64,000 nucleotides of DNA from Myxococcales bacterium (lineage in GTDB: Bacteria; Myxococcota; Polyangia; Nannocystales; Nannocystaceae), in NCBI GenBank assembly GCA_016793465.1, contig JAEUJW010000086.1, positions 52,353 to 116,352 on the forward strand, in the 5' to 3' direction. The notes under the pieces were generated by a model. It was given only the letters and a program-made list of their open reading frames with translations. It searched no databases and was not told the origin of the DNA. Positions 16,748 through 25,248 of the stretch are shown here, piece after piece. Both the position numbers and the translations under genes were made by a program. How positions within the stretch are numbered: the first letter of the stretch is position 1; each line of letters starts with the position of its first letter.

Positions 16748-19048
16748 ATGATCCCCCGCTACATCCCCGCCCGGCGCCCGCCCTGGCAAGAGGTCATGGC
16801 GACTGCCGAGCGCGAGTCGTGGTTCCCGCTGTTCTACGACCGCACGATCCCCGCCGACCGCGACGAGCTCGAGGAGCTGCAGACGAGCGGCACGGTCACG
16901 CACGTGTACGACACGATCGGCATGCAGATCGGCGATTTAATCAAGACGCGGAACCCCCACCGGATGATGTTCCCGCCCGACGAGCTCGACAAGGCCGTCG
17001 AGGACAAGCTGGCCGGCGGCTCGGCGCAGGACTACGGCCGCTGGGCGTTCTTCCCGTGGGCGCGGCGCCTGGTCCACCTGCTGCCGCCGGCCGAATTCTT
17101 CGAGCTGCGCTCGGACCGCAATCGTCACAAGATCACCCGCGCCGAGCAGGCCAAGCTGGCCAAGCTGCGCGTCGGCCTGGTCGGCCTCAGCGTCGGCAAC
17201 GCGGTCGCGGTGACGCTCGCGCTCGAGGGCCTGTTCGGCGAGCTGCGCCTGGCCGACTTCGACGAGCTCGACCTCTCGAACATGAACCGCATCCGCTGCG
17301 CCGTGCACGACATCGGCGTCAACAAGGCGGTGATCTGCGCCCGCCAGATCTTCGAGCAGAACCCCTACGCGAAGGTCGCGGTGTTCTGCGACGGCTTCAC
17401 CCGCGAGAACCTGGTCCCGTTCATCGAGGAGGGCGGCCGCCTCAACGTCCTCATCGACGAGTGCGACAGCCTGTGGGCCAAGGTCCGCATCCGCGAGGAG
17501 GCCCGCGCCCGCAAGATCCCCGTGCTGATGGAGACCAGCGACCGCGGCCTCCTCGACATCGAGCGCTACGACAAGGAGCCCGAGCGCCCCATCCTTCACG
17601 GCCTGCTCGGCGACATGACCTCGGAGGACGTCGACAAGCTGCCCCCGCCCATGCGCATCGGCCTGGTCCTCCGCGTGGTCGGCCAGGACACCATGTCGGC
17701 CCGCGCCGCCGCCTCGATGCTCGAGCTCGGCCGCACCGTGCGCGCGTTCTCCCAGCTCGGCTCCGACGTGACCCTCGGCGGCGCCACCACCTCGATCGCG
17801 GTGCGCCGCCTGGCCCTCGACCAGCCGCTCAACTCGGGCCGCGTATACATCGACGTCAGCAAGTCCCTGGCCGACGTGAAGCCCCCGGTGGTCCCGCGCG
17901 AGCTCGACAATCGTCAGCTCGAGCGCGAGCTGACGTTCATCCGCGACATGGTGGCCTCGGCCATCCTCGCCCCGTCGATGAACAACCTCCAGCCCTGGCG
18001 GTTCGTCTACGAGCGCAACACCCTGCAGATCCACGTGGCCTCGCGCGGGCGGCCGATCGGCGACGTCGACCGCCCGTGGGCCTGGGTCGCCATCGGCGCC
18101 GCCCTCGAGAACATCCACATCGCCGCGGCCCAGCGCGGGCGCACGGTCGAGGCCGAGCTGTTCGCGGCCGGCAACCAGCCCGACCACGTGGCGACCCTGC
18201 GCTTCCCCCAGCAGGCCGGCCCGGTCGAGGCCGACCCGCTGTTCGACCAGATCCCCCGCCGCACCACCAATCGCCGGGTCGGGCAGCGCACCAACATGAG
18301 CCCGGTGCACCTCCAGGTCCTCATCGAGGCCGCCCGCTCGCGCGGGGCCAAGCTGCAGGTCTGCACCGACGCGGCCGCCATCGACTCGCTGGCCAACCTG
18401 CTCGGCGACGCCGAGCGGCGGTTCTGCCTGTCCCCCGGGCTCCACGCCGAATTCTTCGGAGATCTCCGCTGGACGTCCGACGAGGCCAGACGCACGCGCG
18501 ACGGCCTCGACCTCAACACCCTCGAGCTCTCGCCCATGGACCTCGCGGCGCTCCAGCTGGCCCGCTCCCCCGAGGTCGCGCAAGTGCTGCGAATGACCGA
18601 CGGCGGCGGCTCGGCCGTCGCCTCCCGCATGATCCAGGGCATCCGCTCGGCCGCCGCCGTCGCCTACCTGACCGTGCCGACGGCGCGGCCCTCCGGCTCG
18701 CGTCCGGCCGGGCCCGACCAGACCTCCACCACCTGGGTCCGCGGCGGGCGGGCGCTGCAGCAGGTCTGGCTCACCGCCTCCGCCCTCGGCCTCGCCGTCC
18801 AGCCCTGCAACAACCTCTTGCGCCTGCTCGGGCGGGTCGAGCGCTTCAACGGCGAGGGCCTGAAGAACGACGAGATCTCCGCGGTCATCGACCTCCGTGA
18901 GCGCCTCGGCCAACACTTCGTCGGCTCGCTCGCCGATGCAGACATAGCCATTCTCCGGCTGGCTCACTCCAACGACCCGCCCAGCGAACGCAGCCGCCGC
19001 CTCCAACTGGATGCAGTGCTGACGATTCCCGACAGCTCCACCCCGTGA
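16748..19048 (+). CDS. E1-like (ThiF/MoeB fold) plus nitroreductase fusion, Rv1355c/MoeY type, copy 1
   Basis: A 766-residue fusion. Residues 1-135 are a conserved lead region (VYDTIGMQIGDLIKTRNP, FFPWARRLVHLLP). Residues 140-375 are an E1-like adenylating fold: GLVGLSVGN (143-151), ADFDELDLSNMNR (169-181) and LIDECDS (235-241). No CxxC zinc pairs and no obvious catalytic cysteine loop of ubiquitin-type E1s are seen. Residues 395-750 resemble an FMN nitroreductase, with ILAPSMNNLQPWRF (406-419) and RRTTNRR. M. tuberculosis Rv1355c has the same layout and is of unknown role. ATG 16748 begins MIPRYIPARRPP; the frame stays open upstream without protein-like sequence. A paralogue lies at 21014. 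Confidence 0.88.
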   Translation: MIPRYIPARRPPWQEVMATAERESWFPLFYDRTIPADRDELEELQTSGTVTHVYDTIGMQIGDLIKTRNPHRMMFPPDELDKAVEDKLAGGSAQDYGRWAFFPWARRLVHLLPPAEFFELRSDRNRHKITRAEQAKLAKLRVGLVGLSVGNAVAVTLALEGLFGELRLADFDELDLSNMNRIRCAVHDIGVNKAVICARQIFEQNPYAKVAVFCDGFTRENLVPFIEEGGRLNVLIDECDSLWAKVRIREEARARKIPVLMETSDRGLLDIERYDKEPERPILHGLLGDMTSEDVDKLPPPMRIGLVLRVVGQDTMSARAAASMLELGRTVRAFSQLGSDVTLGGATTSIAVRRLALDQPLNSGRVYIDVSKSLADVKPPVVPRELDNRQLERELTFIRDMVASAILAPSMNNLQPWRFVYERNTLQIHVASRGRPIGDVDRPWAWVAIGAALENIHIAAAQRGRTVEAELFAAGNQPDHVATLRFPQQAGPVEADPLFDQIPRRTTNRRVGQRTNMSPVHLQVLIEAARSRGAKLQVCTDAAAIDSLANLLGDAERRFCLSPGLHAEFFGDLRWTSDEARRTRDGLDLNTLELSPMDLAALQLARSPEVAQVLRMTDGGGSAVASRMIQGIRSAAAVAYLTVPTARPSGSRPAGPDQTSTTWVRGGRALQQVWLTASALGLAVQPCNNLLRLLGRVERFNGEGLKNDEISAVIDLRERLGQHFVGSLADADIAILRLAHSNDPPSERSRRLQLDAVLTIPDSSTP

Positions 19049-19452
19049 GTTGCCGAGGGGCGTGTTAGGTACAGCGAAATAAACGTTATGGCGAATACAT
19101 ATTTTTCAGAACCGGCGCTTAGCGTTCTCAGGAAAATGGTTTCGCGAGAGTCCTAAGATTCTCTTCAGGTTTGCCGCGTAGTCCGCGCCGTCGCCTGTAA
19201 CTGGATGAAATTGCTGGGCTATTCGTGCGAGCGCAGACGCCGACGGTGGTCGTCACTTGCCCACTCGTCATAGTTTTTTGCGTAGGCAACGATCCGTCGA
19301 CCACCATCTCGTCGCTGTCAGGTCGACGGTCAGGAAAAGTCTTGACAAAATCGCGCATGGCTTTCATCGTGACTCGGCGACCATTCGGCGAGCACGCATG
19401 CCTTCGTTCCGCCCGGCGGATCTCCAGTTCTAACTACCAAGAGGCCAATCCA
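19049..19452. other. gene-free stretch of lower GC before the acyltransferase-like gene
   Basis: About 400 bp with clearly more A and T than its surroundings and no convincing reading frame. It includes a possible promoter (TTGACA at 19342-19347, 17 bp, then a weak CATCGT) and partly complementary GGTGGTCG / CGACCACC segments near 19243 and 19298. Probably regulatory DNA of the gene at 19453. Confidence 0.5.
19342..19370 (+). promoter_or_regulatory. possible sigma-70 promoter for the gene at 19453
   Basis: A perfect -35 TTGACA is followed after 17 bp by CATCGT, a poor -10. The position is 83 bp before the start codon. Weak evidence. Confidence 0.3.
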
Positions 19453-20163
19453 ATGCTCCGAATCCGACTCCTCAATACTGACACTGATTTGGAGCAGATC
19501 GAAGAGTTTCATCATAGACAGGCGGAATGTTACACCGGTTTCGCCGTGGGAAAGGCGGCCAAACGGGCGCCTACCGAGGACAACATCCGTTTCGTGGTCG
19601 CGGAGACGATGACCGGAAAGATGGTCGGCGGGGCCCGATTCCACCTGCGGACGCGCAATCAGCCGCTCCCCATCGAACGCGCGTTGCCCGGTGATCGCCG
19701 CATTCATCAGGCGGTGCGCACCCGCGAGGGCGGCAACGTCGCCGAGTACGCCGGCCTGTGGGCGCTCCCCGAGGGCCGCGGCACCGGCCTCAGCGCGGTG
19801 CTGATCAGCACCACGGTGGCCGCCTCGGCGATGTTCAACGTGCGCTGCGGCCTCGGCTTCACCCACCATCACCTCGTGTTCTGGACGCCCATCGGCTTTC
19901 AGGTCGACGAGGGCCTCGGTTTCTTCGCCTACCCCGATCCGCGCTATCAATCGTACGTGCTGTGGATCGACCCGATGACGCTGTCCCACGCCACCGAGGC
20001 GATGCGCCACGGCATCAACATGATCCGCAGCATGCTCTCGCAGGACCGCGGCTTCGTGTGGGACTCCGAGCTGGGCGGCGAGTTCGACCTCCAGCTGCGC
20101 TCGATCGTCGGCGGAGTGCCCTACAGCCTGACCGAGAACCCCCGCATTGCCCTCGCGCTGTGA
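19453..20163 (+). CDS. GNAT-fold acyltransferase-like protein (FeeM/autoinducer synthase-like)
   Basis: A 236-residue protein with a GNAT-like core. MLRIRLLNTDTDLEQIEEFHHRQAEC opens it, then FVVAETMTGKMVGGARFHLR, GGNVAEYAGLWALPEGRGTGLSAVLI (the acyl-donor loop region) and LGFTHHHLVFWTPIGFQVDEGLGFFAYPDPRY. This resembles N-acyl amino acid synthases (FeeM) and LuxI-like synthases more than ordinary acetyltransferases, but the assignment is from pattern only. AAGAGG lies upstream of ATG 19453. It lies between the two E1-nitroreductase paralogues, as expected if the products act on one substrate. Its stop is 30 bp from the convergent STAS-like gene. Confidence 0.65.
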   Translation: MLRIRLLNTDTDLEQIEEFHHRQAECYTGFAVGKAAKRAPTEDNIRFVVAETMTGKMVGGARFHLRTRNQPLPIERALPGDRRIHQAVRTREGGNVAEYAGLWALPEGRGTGLSAVLISTTVAASAMFNVRCGLGFTHHHLVFWTPIGFQVDEGLGFFAYPDPRYQSYVLWIDPMTLSHATEAMRHGINMIRSMLSQDRGFVWDSELGGEFDLQLRSIVGGVPYSLTENPRIALAL

Positions 20164-20185
20164 GGCCCGCGCCGCCGACCGCGGC

Positions 20186-20206
20186 CCCGCCCGTCACTCG
20201 GGCGGG
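20186..20206. terminator. hairpin between convergent genes
   Basis: Eight-base arms CCCGCCCG and CGGGCGGG with a five-base loop straddle the 3' end of the STAS-like gene, 23 bp after the acyltransferase-like stop. It could act for either strand. Confidence 0.45.
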
Positions 20207-20616
20207 AGCGACAGCTTGACCCGCAGCGCCCGGATCTCCTTCTGGATCGCGTCGTGGTCGGGCTTCGGGACCTCGAGGTACTCGAGCGCTGCGGGGATCT
20301 GAATCGTGCTGAAGGCCTTGATGTTGGGGTTGAACCAGCTCAGCGCCGTGACGATGCCGCGGGCGACGCGGCTGAGCGTGACCACCGCCGTCTTGCCCTT
20401 GAACCGCTCGCGGTCGAGGGCGTGCTCCATCTGCTCGCGCTGCAGCGAGTTGGGGCCCCCGCCCTCGGAGATCACCAGGACGGCGCGGATGGTCGGGGCC
20501 CAGGTGCGCACATCGCGTATGTACTCCTCCCACTCATCGTCGGCCGGAGCGTCCTTGGAATGGACCAAGATCACGACCTGCCGCTTCCAAAACTGATAGG
20601 CGAGGGTGCGCTTCAT
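20194..20616 (-). CDS. small STAS/SpoIIAA-like protein, function unknown
   Basis: A 140-residue cytoplasmic protein. It opens MKRTLAYQFWKRQVVILVH, then SKDAPADDEWEEYIRDVR, RAVLVISEGGGPNSLQREQM and KTAVVTLSRVARGIVTALSWF. The alternating strands and helices with the GGGPN loop recall small SpoIIAA/STAS-like proteins frequent in myxobacteria; I cannot confirm the family. The frame is open to 20907, but the upstream part is Arg/Pro-rich and unlike protein; ATG 20616 is chosen. It is convergent with the acyltransferase-like gene and divergent from the second E1-nitroreductase gene. Confidence 0.65.
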   Translation of the reverse strand: MKRTLAYQFWKRQVVILVHSKDAPADDEWEEYIRDVRTWAPTIRAVLVISEGGGPNSLQREQMEHALDRERFKGKTAVVTLSRVARGIVTALSWFNPNIKAFSTIQIPAALEYLEVPKPDHDAIQKEIRALRVKLSLPPE

Positions 20617-21013
20617 GTGGCCCGAGGGCGCGATGATACCACGGCCTGCTCGGAGATCCACCACGGACCCGGGCGCGCGACCGGCGCAGGGGCGAAATCG
20701 CCTATGGGGTGGAGTTGGTGCTTCGGGCCGGGCAAGTGTTGACGAGCACGATTGAAGATACAAGGCTGGACGGATGAGCAGACGTCGAGGCTCCGACTGT
20801 CGTGAGATTCGTTCTCGCACGATTGAATGTGCACCCAATGCCGCGGGGATCACATTCGCTCGGGCGAACGGCGCGTCGGTCTCATGACGCGTTGAATCCT
20901 GCATCATGGTTGGTTATAAGGCGGAGATAATCACCCGGTCGGTGTTCTCTGGTTAGGATTGGCAGGGGCAAGTTCGCGCGGTCTCGATCGCGCGCGGTGA
21001 GGGAGACGCAAGA
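20617..21013. other. gene-free lower-GC stretch with divergent promoters
   Basis: About 400 bp without a convincing gene, richer in A and T than the flanking genes. It contains a strong plus-strand promoter candidate at 20892-20920 and would also hold the promoter of the leftward STAS-like gene. Confidence 0.55.
20892..20920 (+). promoter_or_regulatory. sigma-70-type promoter of the second E1-nitroreductase gene
   Basis: TTGAAT, a 17-bp spacer and TATAAG: both boxes are one or two bases from consensus with ideal spacing, about 95 bp before the ATG at 21014. This is one of the clearest promoters in the GC-rich part. Confidence 0.65.
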
Positions 21014-23344
21014 ATGGCGGATGCACAGAATAACTTCAGGGCGATTTTGGATGAGCTGTCCATTCTATGCGTGACGCATCACCACGGCGGCGAGATGTGG
21101 CGGCCGCGAATGTTCCGACCCGCCGACCCCGACGAGGCGCAGGGCCTGGTCGACCTGCTGCGCAACAGCGGTGAGATCGTGGTCTACGACACGCTGGGGG
21201 CGCAATTGCGGGAGTTGGTCGAGACGCGCAACCCCGGCGCCAAGCTCGACCGGCGGGACATGGCCCGGCTGATCGAGGCCGAGCTCGGCGGGGTGCCGCC
21301 GATCCAATACGGAGTGTGGGTATATTATCCGTGGTCGCGGCGCCTGGTACATATGCTCGATCGCGCCGAATTCGTCGAGCTGCGGACGAATCGCAATCGC
21401 TACAAGATCACCGCGGAGGAGCAGCAGATCCTCATGACAAAGAGGATCGGGATCGTCGGATTGTCGGTCGGGCAATCGGTGGCGCTGACCCTGGCGATGG
21501 AGCGCAGCATGGGCGAGGTGCGCCTCGCGGACTTCGACACCCTCGGCCTGTCCAACCTCAACCGCCTGCGCGCCGGGGTCCACAGCCTCGGGGTGCCGAA
21601 GGTCTACCTGACCGCCCGGGAGATCGCGGAGATCGACCCGTTCATCGTCGTCAAGTGCTACCCCGACGGCGTCGCCCAGGACACCATCGACGACTTCCTG
21701 CTGTCGGGCGGGCCGCTCGACCTCCTGATCGACGAGTGCGACAGCCTCGACATCAAGGTCTGGCTGCGCCACCACGCCCGCAACCTCAAGATCCCCGTGC
21801 TGATGGAGACCAGCGACCGCTGTCTCGTCGACGTCGAGCGCTACGACCTCGAGCCCGAGCGCCCGATCTTCCACGGCCTCGTCGGCGACCTCCACCCCGA
21901 GCAGCTCGGCGGGCTGTCGAACAACGACAAGGTCCCCTATGTCCTGCAGATCATCGGCGAGCCGACGATCTCCGACCGCGCCCGGGCGTCGATGCTCGAG
22001 GTCGGCAGCAGCATCAAGACCTGGCCGCAGCTCGCCTCGGCCGTGACCATGGGCGGCGGCATCGCGGCCGACGTCGCCAGGCGCATGAACCTCGGCTACC
22101 TCCGCGACTCCGGCCGCTTCTGGGTCGACATCGAGAAGCTCATCCCCGACGTGCCCAAGCCGGAGCCGCCGCGGACCGTGCGCACGCCGCCGCGGCCGCT
22201 CGAGCACGAGACGATGCTCGCGCTCGCCGCCAGCGTCCCGCCGCCGGCGGCGCCGGTCGTCACGCTGTCTCCGCAGCAGCGCGACGCGCTGGTCGGCGCG
22301 GCGCTGCTGGCCCCCTCGGGCGGCAACTGTCAGCCGTGGCGCTGGCTGGCCGAGGGCACGCGCCTGCACCTGTTCCACGACCGGGTGCGCTCGACGTCGC
22401 TGGCCGACTACGCGAGCAACGGAGCGATGGTCGCGTTCGGGGCCGCCAGCGAGAACATGGTGCTCGCGGCCCACGCCGAGGGGCTCGAGGTGAGCCTCGA
22501 TCTGTTCCCCGCGGGCGAGGCGTCCGACCTGGTCGCCAGCTTCGCGTTCCACGAGCGCGACACGCCGGAGGTCGAGCCGCACTGGCGCGACCGCCTGAGC
22601 GCGCACATCGGCGGGCGTCACACCAACCGCAAGGTGGCGCGCCACCGCCTCGACCCCGCGGCGATCCAGGAGATGATCGAGGCGGCCCGCTCGGTCGGCG
22701 CCGAGCTCGAGTTCCTCGAGGCGGACAACGAGCTGGCGGCGCTCGGGCGCATCGTCGGCGCGGCCGACCGCGTGCGCCTGCTCAACGAGGACTACAACCG
22801 CGAGATGATGGCCGAGCTGCGCTGGACGCCCGAGGAGGCGATGGCCACCCGCGACGGCCTGGCCCTCGACACCCTCGAGCTGAGCCGCATCGACCGCGCC
22901 GGCGTCGAGATGAGCCGCTCGATCTCCACGCTGCGCTACCTCCGGGCGTGGGGCGGCGGTCAGGGCATCGCCAAGGCGGGCATGCAGGCCATCATGAACA
23001 GCGGCGCCGTCGGCCTGGTGACCATGCCGCGCGCCGGTCAGCGCGACTACTTCGTCGGCGGCCGCGCCGTCGAGCGCATGTGGCTGGTCGCGCAGTCGCA
23101 CGGGCTCGCCATCCAGCCGATGACCATCATCTGCTACATGTTCGCCCGCGTGCTGAGGGGCGGCGGCGAGGGCCTCGACCCGGCGTCGATCGAGGAGATC
23201 AAGCGCCTGCGCGCGCCGTATCGCCGGCTGTTCTCGGTGCAGGACGACACGGCCGAGGTGCTGCTGTTCCGCATCTCGCGCGCCGAGCCGGCGTCGGCGC
23301 GGTCGCTCCGGCGCGGCCTCGCCGACATGCTGGTGATCGCCTGA
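21014..23344 (+). CDS. E1-like plus nitroreductase fusion, Rv1355c/MoeY type, copy 2
   Basis: A 776-residue paralogue of the protein at 16748, collinear throughout. The lead region holds VYDTLGAQLRELVETRNP and YYPWSRRLVHML; the E1-like part holds GIVGLSVGQ (146-154), ADFDTLGLSNLNR (172-184), LIDECDS and PVLMETSDR; the nitroreductase-like part follows a Pro-rich linker (PKPEPPRTVRTPPRP) and contains LLAPSGGNCQPWRWL and GGRHTNRK. LNSG/RDSGR segments before the linker are also shared. GGGAG lies 10 bases before ATG 21014, and a good promoter is at 20892. It ends 4 bp from the convergent beta-propeller gene. Function unknown; an adenylation plus flavin redox step on a shared substrate is plausible. 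Confidence 0.88.
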   Translation: MADAQNNFRAILDELSILCVTHHHGGEMWRPRMFRPADPDEAQGLVDLLRNSGEIVVYDTLGAQLRELVETRNPGAKLDRRDMARLIEAELGGVPPIQYGVWVYYPWSRRLVHMLDRAEFVELRTNRNRYKITAEEQQILMTKRIGIVGLSVGQSVALTLAMERSMGEVRLADFDTLGLSNLNRLRAGVHSLGVPKVYLTAREIAEIDPFIVVKCYPDGVAQDTIDDFLLSGGPLDLLIDECDSLDIKVWLRHHARNLKIPVLMETSDRCLVDVERYDLEPERPIFHGLVGDLHPEQLGGLSNNDKVPYVLQIIGEPTISDRARASMLEVGSSIKTWPQLASAVTMGGGIAADVARRMNLGYLRDSGRFWVDIEKLIPDVPKPEPPRTVRTPPRPLEHETMLALAASVPPPAAPVVTLSPQQRDALVGAALLAPSGGNCQPWRWLAEGTRLHLFHDRVRSTSLADYASNGAMVAFGAASENMVLAAHAEGLEVSLDLFPAGEASDLVASFAFHERDTPEVEPHWRDRLSAHIGGRHTNRKVARHRLDPAAIQEMIEAARSVGAELEFLEADNELAALGRIVGAADRVRLLNEDYNREMMAELRWTPEEAMATRDGLALDTLELSRIDRAGVEMSRSISTLRYLRAWGGGQGIAKAGMQAIMNSGAVGLVTMPRAGQRDYFVGGRAVERMWLVAQSHGLAIQPMTIICYMFARVLRGGGEGLDPASIEEIKRLRAPYRRLFSVQDDTAEVLLFRISRAEPASARSLRRGLADMLVIA

Positions 23345-23348
23345 GCGG

Positions 23349-24245
23349 TCAGCTGAACCGGTCGAGCGGGAAGCGGTAGATCTTGAACGGCAGGTTCGGG
23401 GCCTGGCGCATGTGCGCGACGCGGAGCACGTCGCTCTTGATCACGTAGAGCTCGTCGTCGGCGATGGTCGCGGTGGTGAGGCCGGGCTCGGGGGCGAGCG
23501 CGCGCTTGACCACGCCCTCGCTGTAGTCCGCGGCGGTGAACGTGATCTGCTGGACCCCGCCGTTGTGGATCACGTAGAGCTTGTCCTTGAGGAAGATGAG
23601 GCCGTCGGCGCCGGGGAAGTCGGGGTCCTGCTCCACGGTGAACGGGTCGCCGGACAGCGCGACCTCGCGGACGCGCCCGGGGGCCCGCCGCGGCAGCAAG
23701 AACAGGCGCGACGGCGAGGTGAACCCGCCGATGATCGACTCGCCGTCGGGCGTGATGGCGATGCCGTTGAGGCCCATGCGGCCCATGGCGGCCAGCATCT
23801 GGTCGTCGCGCACGAAGTCGCCGGCGCTGCCGTCCCGCAGGTCGATGCGATAGATGACCGGCTGGAACGAGTCGGTGACGTAGGCCACGCCGTCGGCGTC
23901 GAGGCACACGTCGTTGCAGATACCGCCGCGTGAGAGCGTGAAGGTGTGGAGCAGCGCGCCGCTGTCGACGTCGAGGACGATCACGGCGCCGGTCATCGAC
24001 TGCAGCTCCGACGCGCACACCCACAGGAGCCGCCGCTGCTCGTCGACCTTCGCCCCCGAGTACTGTGAGGGTCCGCCTTGCGAGGTGTAGAACACCTGCT
24101 CTTCGCCGGTCGCGGCGTCGATCCGCGTGATCTGCCCGCTGAAGAGGCCGGTCGCGAAGAACCGCCGCGTCTTGGAGTCGAAGGCGACGCCCTCGGGGAG
24201 GGACATCGGACTACCCAACGTGTATTCATCGCGGATCTCTGGCAT
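23349..24245 (-). CDS. SMP-30/gluconolactonase-like beta-propeller protein
   Basis: A 298-residue soluble protein with repeated beta-propeller blades: LPEGVAFDSKTRRFFATGLFSG, GICNDVCLDADGVAYVTDS, GLNGIAITPDGESIIGG and GADGLIFLKDKLYVIHNGG. The NDV...D and NG...D pairs match the metal-binding positions of SMP-30/gluconolactonase lactonases, so it may hydrolyse a lactone or bind calcium. No signal peptide. The frame is open upstream to 24431, but ATG 24245 (MPEIRDEYTLG) is the first with protein-like sequence. It faces the second E1-nitroreductase gene tail to tail with a 4-bp gap. Confidence 0.8.
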   Translation of the reverse strand: MPEIRDEYTLGSPMSLPEGVAFDSKTRRFFATGLFSGQITRIDAATGEEQVFYTSQGGPSQYSGAKVDEQRRLLWVCASELQSMTGAVIVLDVDSGALLHTFTLSRGGICNDVCLDADGVAYVTDSFQPVIYRIDLRDGSAGDFVRDDQMLAAMGRMGLNGIAITPDGESIIGGFTSPSRLFLLPRRAPGRVREVALSGDPFTVEQDPDFPGADGLIFLKDKLYVIHNGGVQQITFTAADYSEGVVKRALAPEPGLTTATIADDELYVIKSDVLRVAHMRQAPNLPFKIYRFPLDRFS

Positions 24246-24507
24246 ACGTCTCCCCTCGGCGACACCTTCACCCGGCGTCGCGCAGCGTCGAGCAACGTCG
24301 CGCAGCGCCGCGAGTGGGCGCCCTATCATCGAATGTTTACCCAGGGGGGTCAAGCGTCGGCGCATGCGCGCGCTGGCACGCATCGCCGCGGACGGGTTCT
24401 CCTGGGGCAGGAGAGCCGTTTTAGGGGCCACATGTGGGCGGCGCCTCGCGGATGACGAGGTTCCGCTGGCACTCCGAGGTCATCGCGGGTGCATCGCCGC
24501 CGCGGCC

Positions 24508-25248
24508 TCAGGGCGAGCACTGCGTGCACGCGTCGGCGGCGACGCGGCAGTCCTCGTCGGCGCGGCGGCATACGTCGGCGTAGCGGGCATCGCCGGGGTG
24601 ACGGGCGGCGAGGTCGCAGATCTTGCCCTCGAGGTCGCAGGTCGAGTCGGCGAGGTCGCACAGCTCGGCGCAGCGGCCGCGGTCGTCCTCGTCGCGTTCG
24701 CTGGCCGAGGCGGCGTCGCCCTTGGCTTCGGGCCTGGGCTCGGCGCGCGGCGCGGTGCCTCCGACGTCGGCCCGGGGCGCCGGGGCCGGGGCGGACGGCG
24801 GTGTTGCAGACGTCGCCCCGGGCTTGCTGCCGCCGGACGGGCGCGTCCGCTTGGCCTTGTCCGGCGCCGGGCGAGGCGCCGACTTGGCCTGCTTGTCCTC
24901 GGCGGCGCGGGCCGGGTCGCTGCCGGCGCCGGGCCAGCCCGACGGCGGCGGGGCGAAGCGGGAGGGCGCCTCGGCCTCGTTCGGCAGCTCCTCGCGGGCC
25001 GCGATGCGCACGCCCATCGAGCGCAGGCGGGACTCGTTGGCCGCGAGCTGCTGCTCGTAGGCGGCGAGCGCGTCGTCGAGTTCGGCGAGCTCCTCGTCGG
25101 CGGGCGGGGCGGGGGCCGCGTAGGGGGTCTGGGCCCGGCCGGCGGCGGCGGGCTCGGCCGGACGCTCCGCGGTCTCGGAGGGCATCGCGGCGCACGCCGA
25201 GGCGAGGAGTAGGAGCAGCAGCGACGATTCAGGGGTCGGAGCAGCCAT
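24508..25248 (-). CDS. lipoprotein with C-terminal eight-cysteine domain, copy 1
   Basis: A 246-residue exported lipoprotein of unknown function. Lipobox LASAC gives C19. A helical segment (DEELAELDDALAAYEQQLAANESRL as parts of a coiled coil at about 50-80) is followed by a long Pro/Ala/Lys-rich linker and a compact C-terminal domain of about 55 residues. That domain has eight cysteines spaced x3, x6, x6, x15, x6, x6, x2, exactly as in the next gene upstream. The spacing suggests helices clamped by four disulfides. It is last in the ECF sigma operon and overlaps the preceding gene by 20 bp. Confidence 0.82.
   Translation of the reverse strand: MAAPTPESSLLLLLLASACAAMPSETAERPAEPAAAGRAQTPYAAPAPPADEELAELDDALAAYEQQLAANESRLRSMGVRIAAREELPNEAEAPSRFAPPPSGWPGAGSDPARAAEDKQAKSAPRPAPDKAKRTRPSGGSKPGATSATPPSAPAPAPRADVGGTAPRAEPRPEAKGDAASASERDEDDRGRCAELCDLADSTCDLEGKICDLAARHPGDARYADVCRRADEDCRVAADACTQCSP

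Noticed and set aside
16748..23344. Bacterial ubiquitin-like (Bil/CBASS) conjugation operon
   Set aside because: The E1-like parts are fused to nitroreductases, and no E2, ubiquitin-like or JAB protease gene is adjacent.
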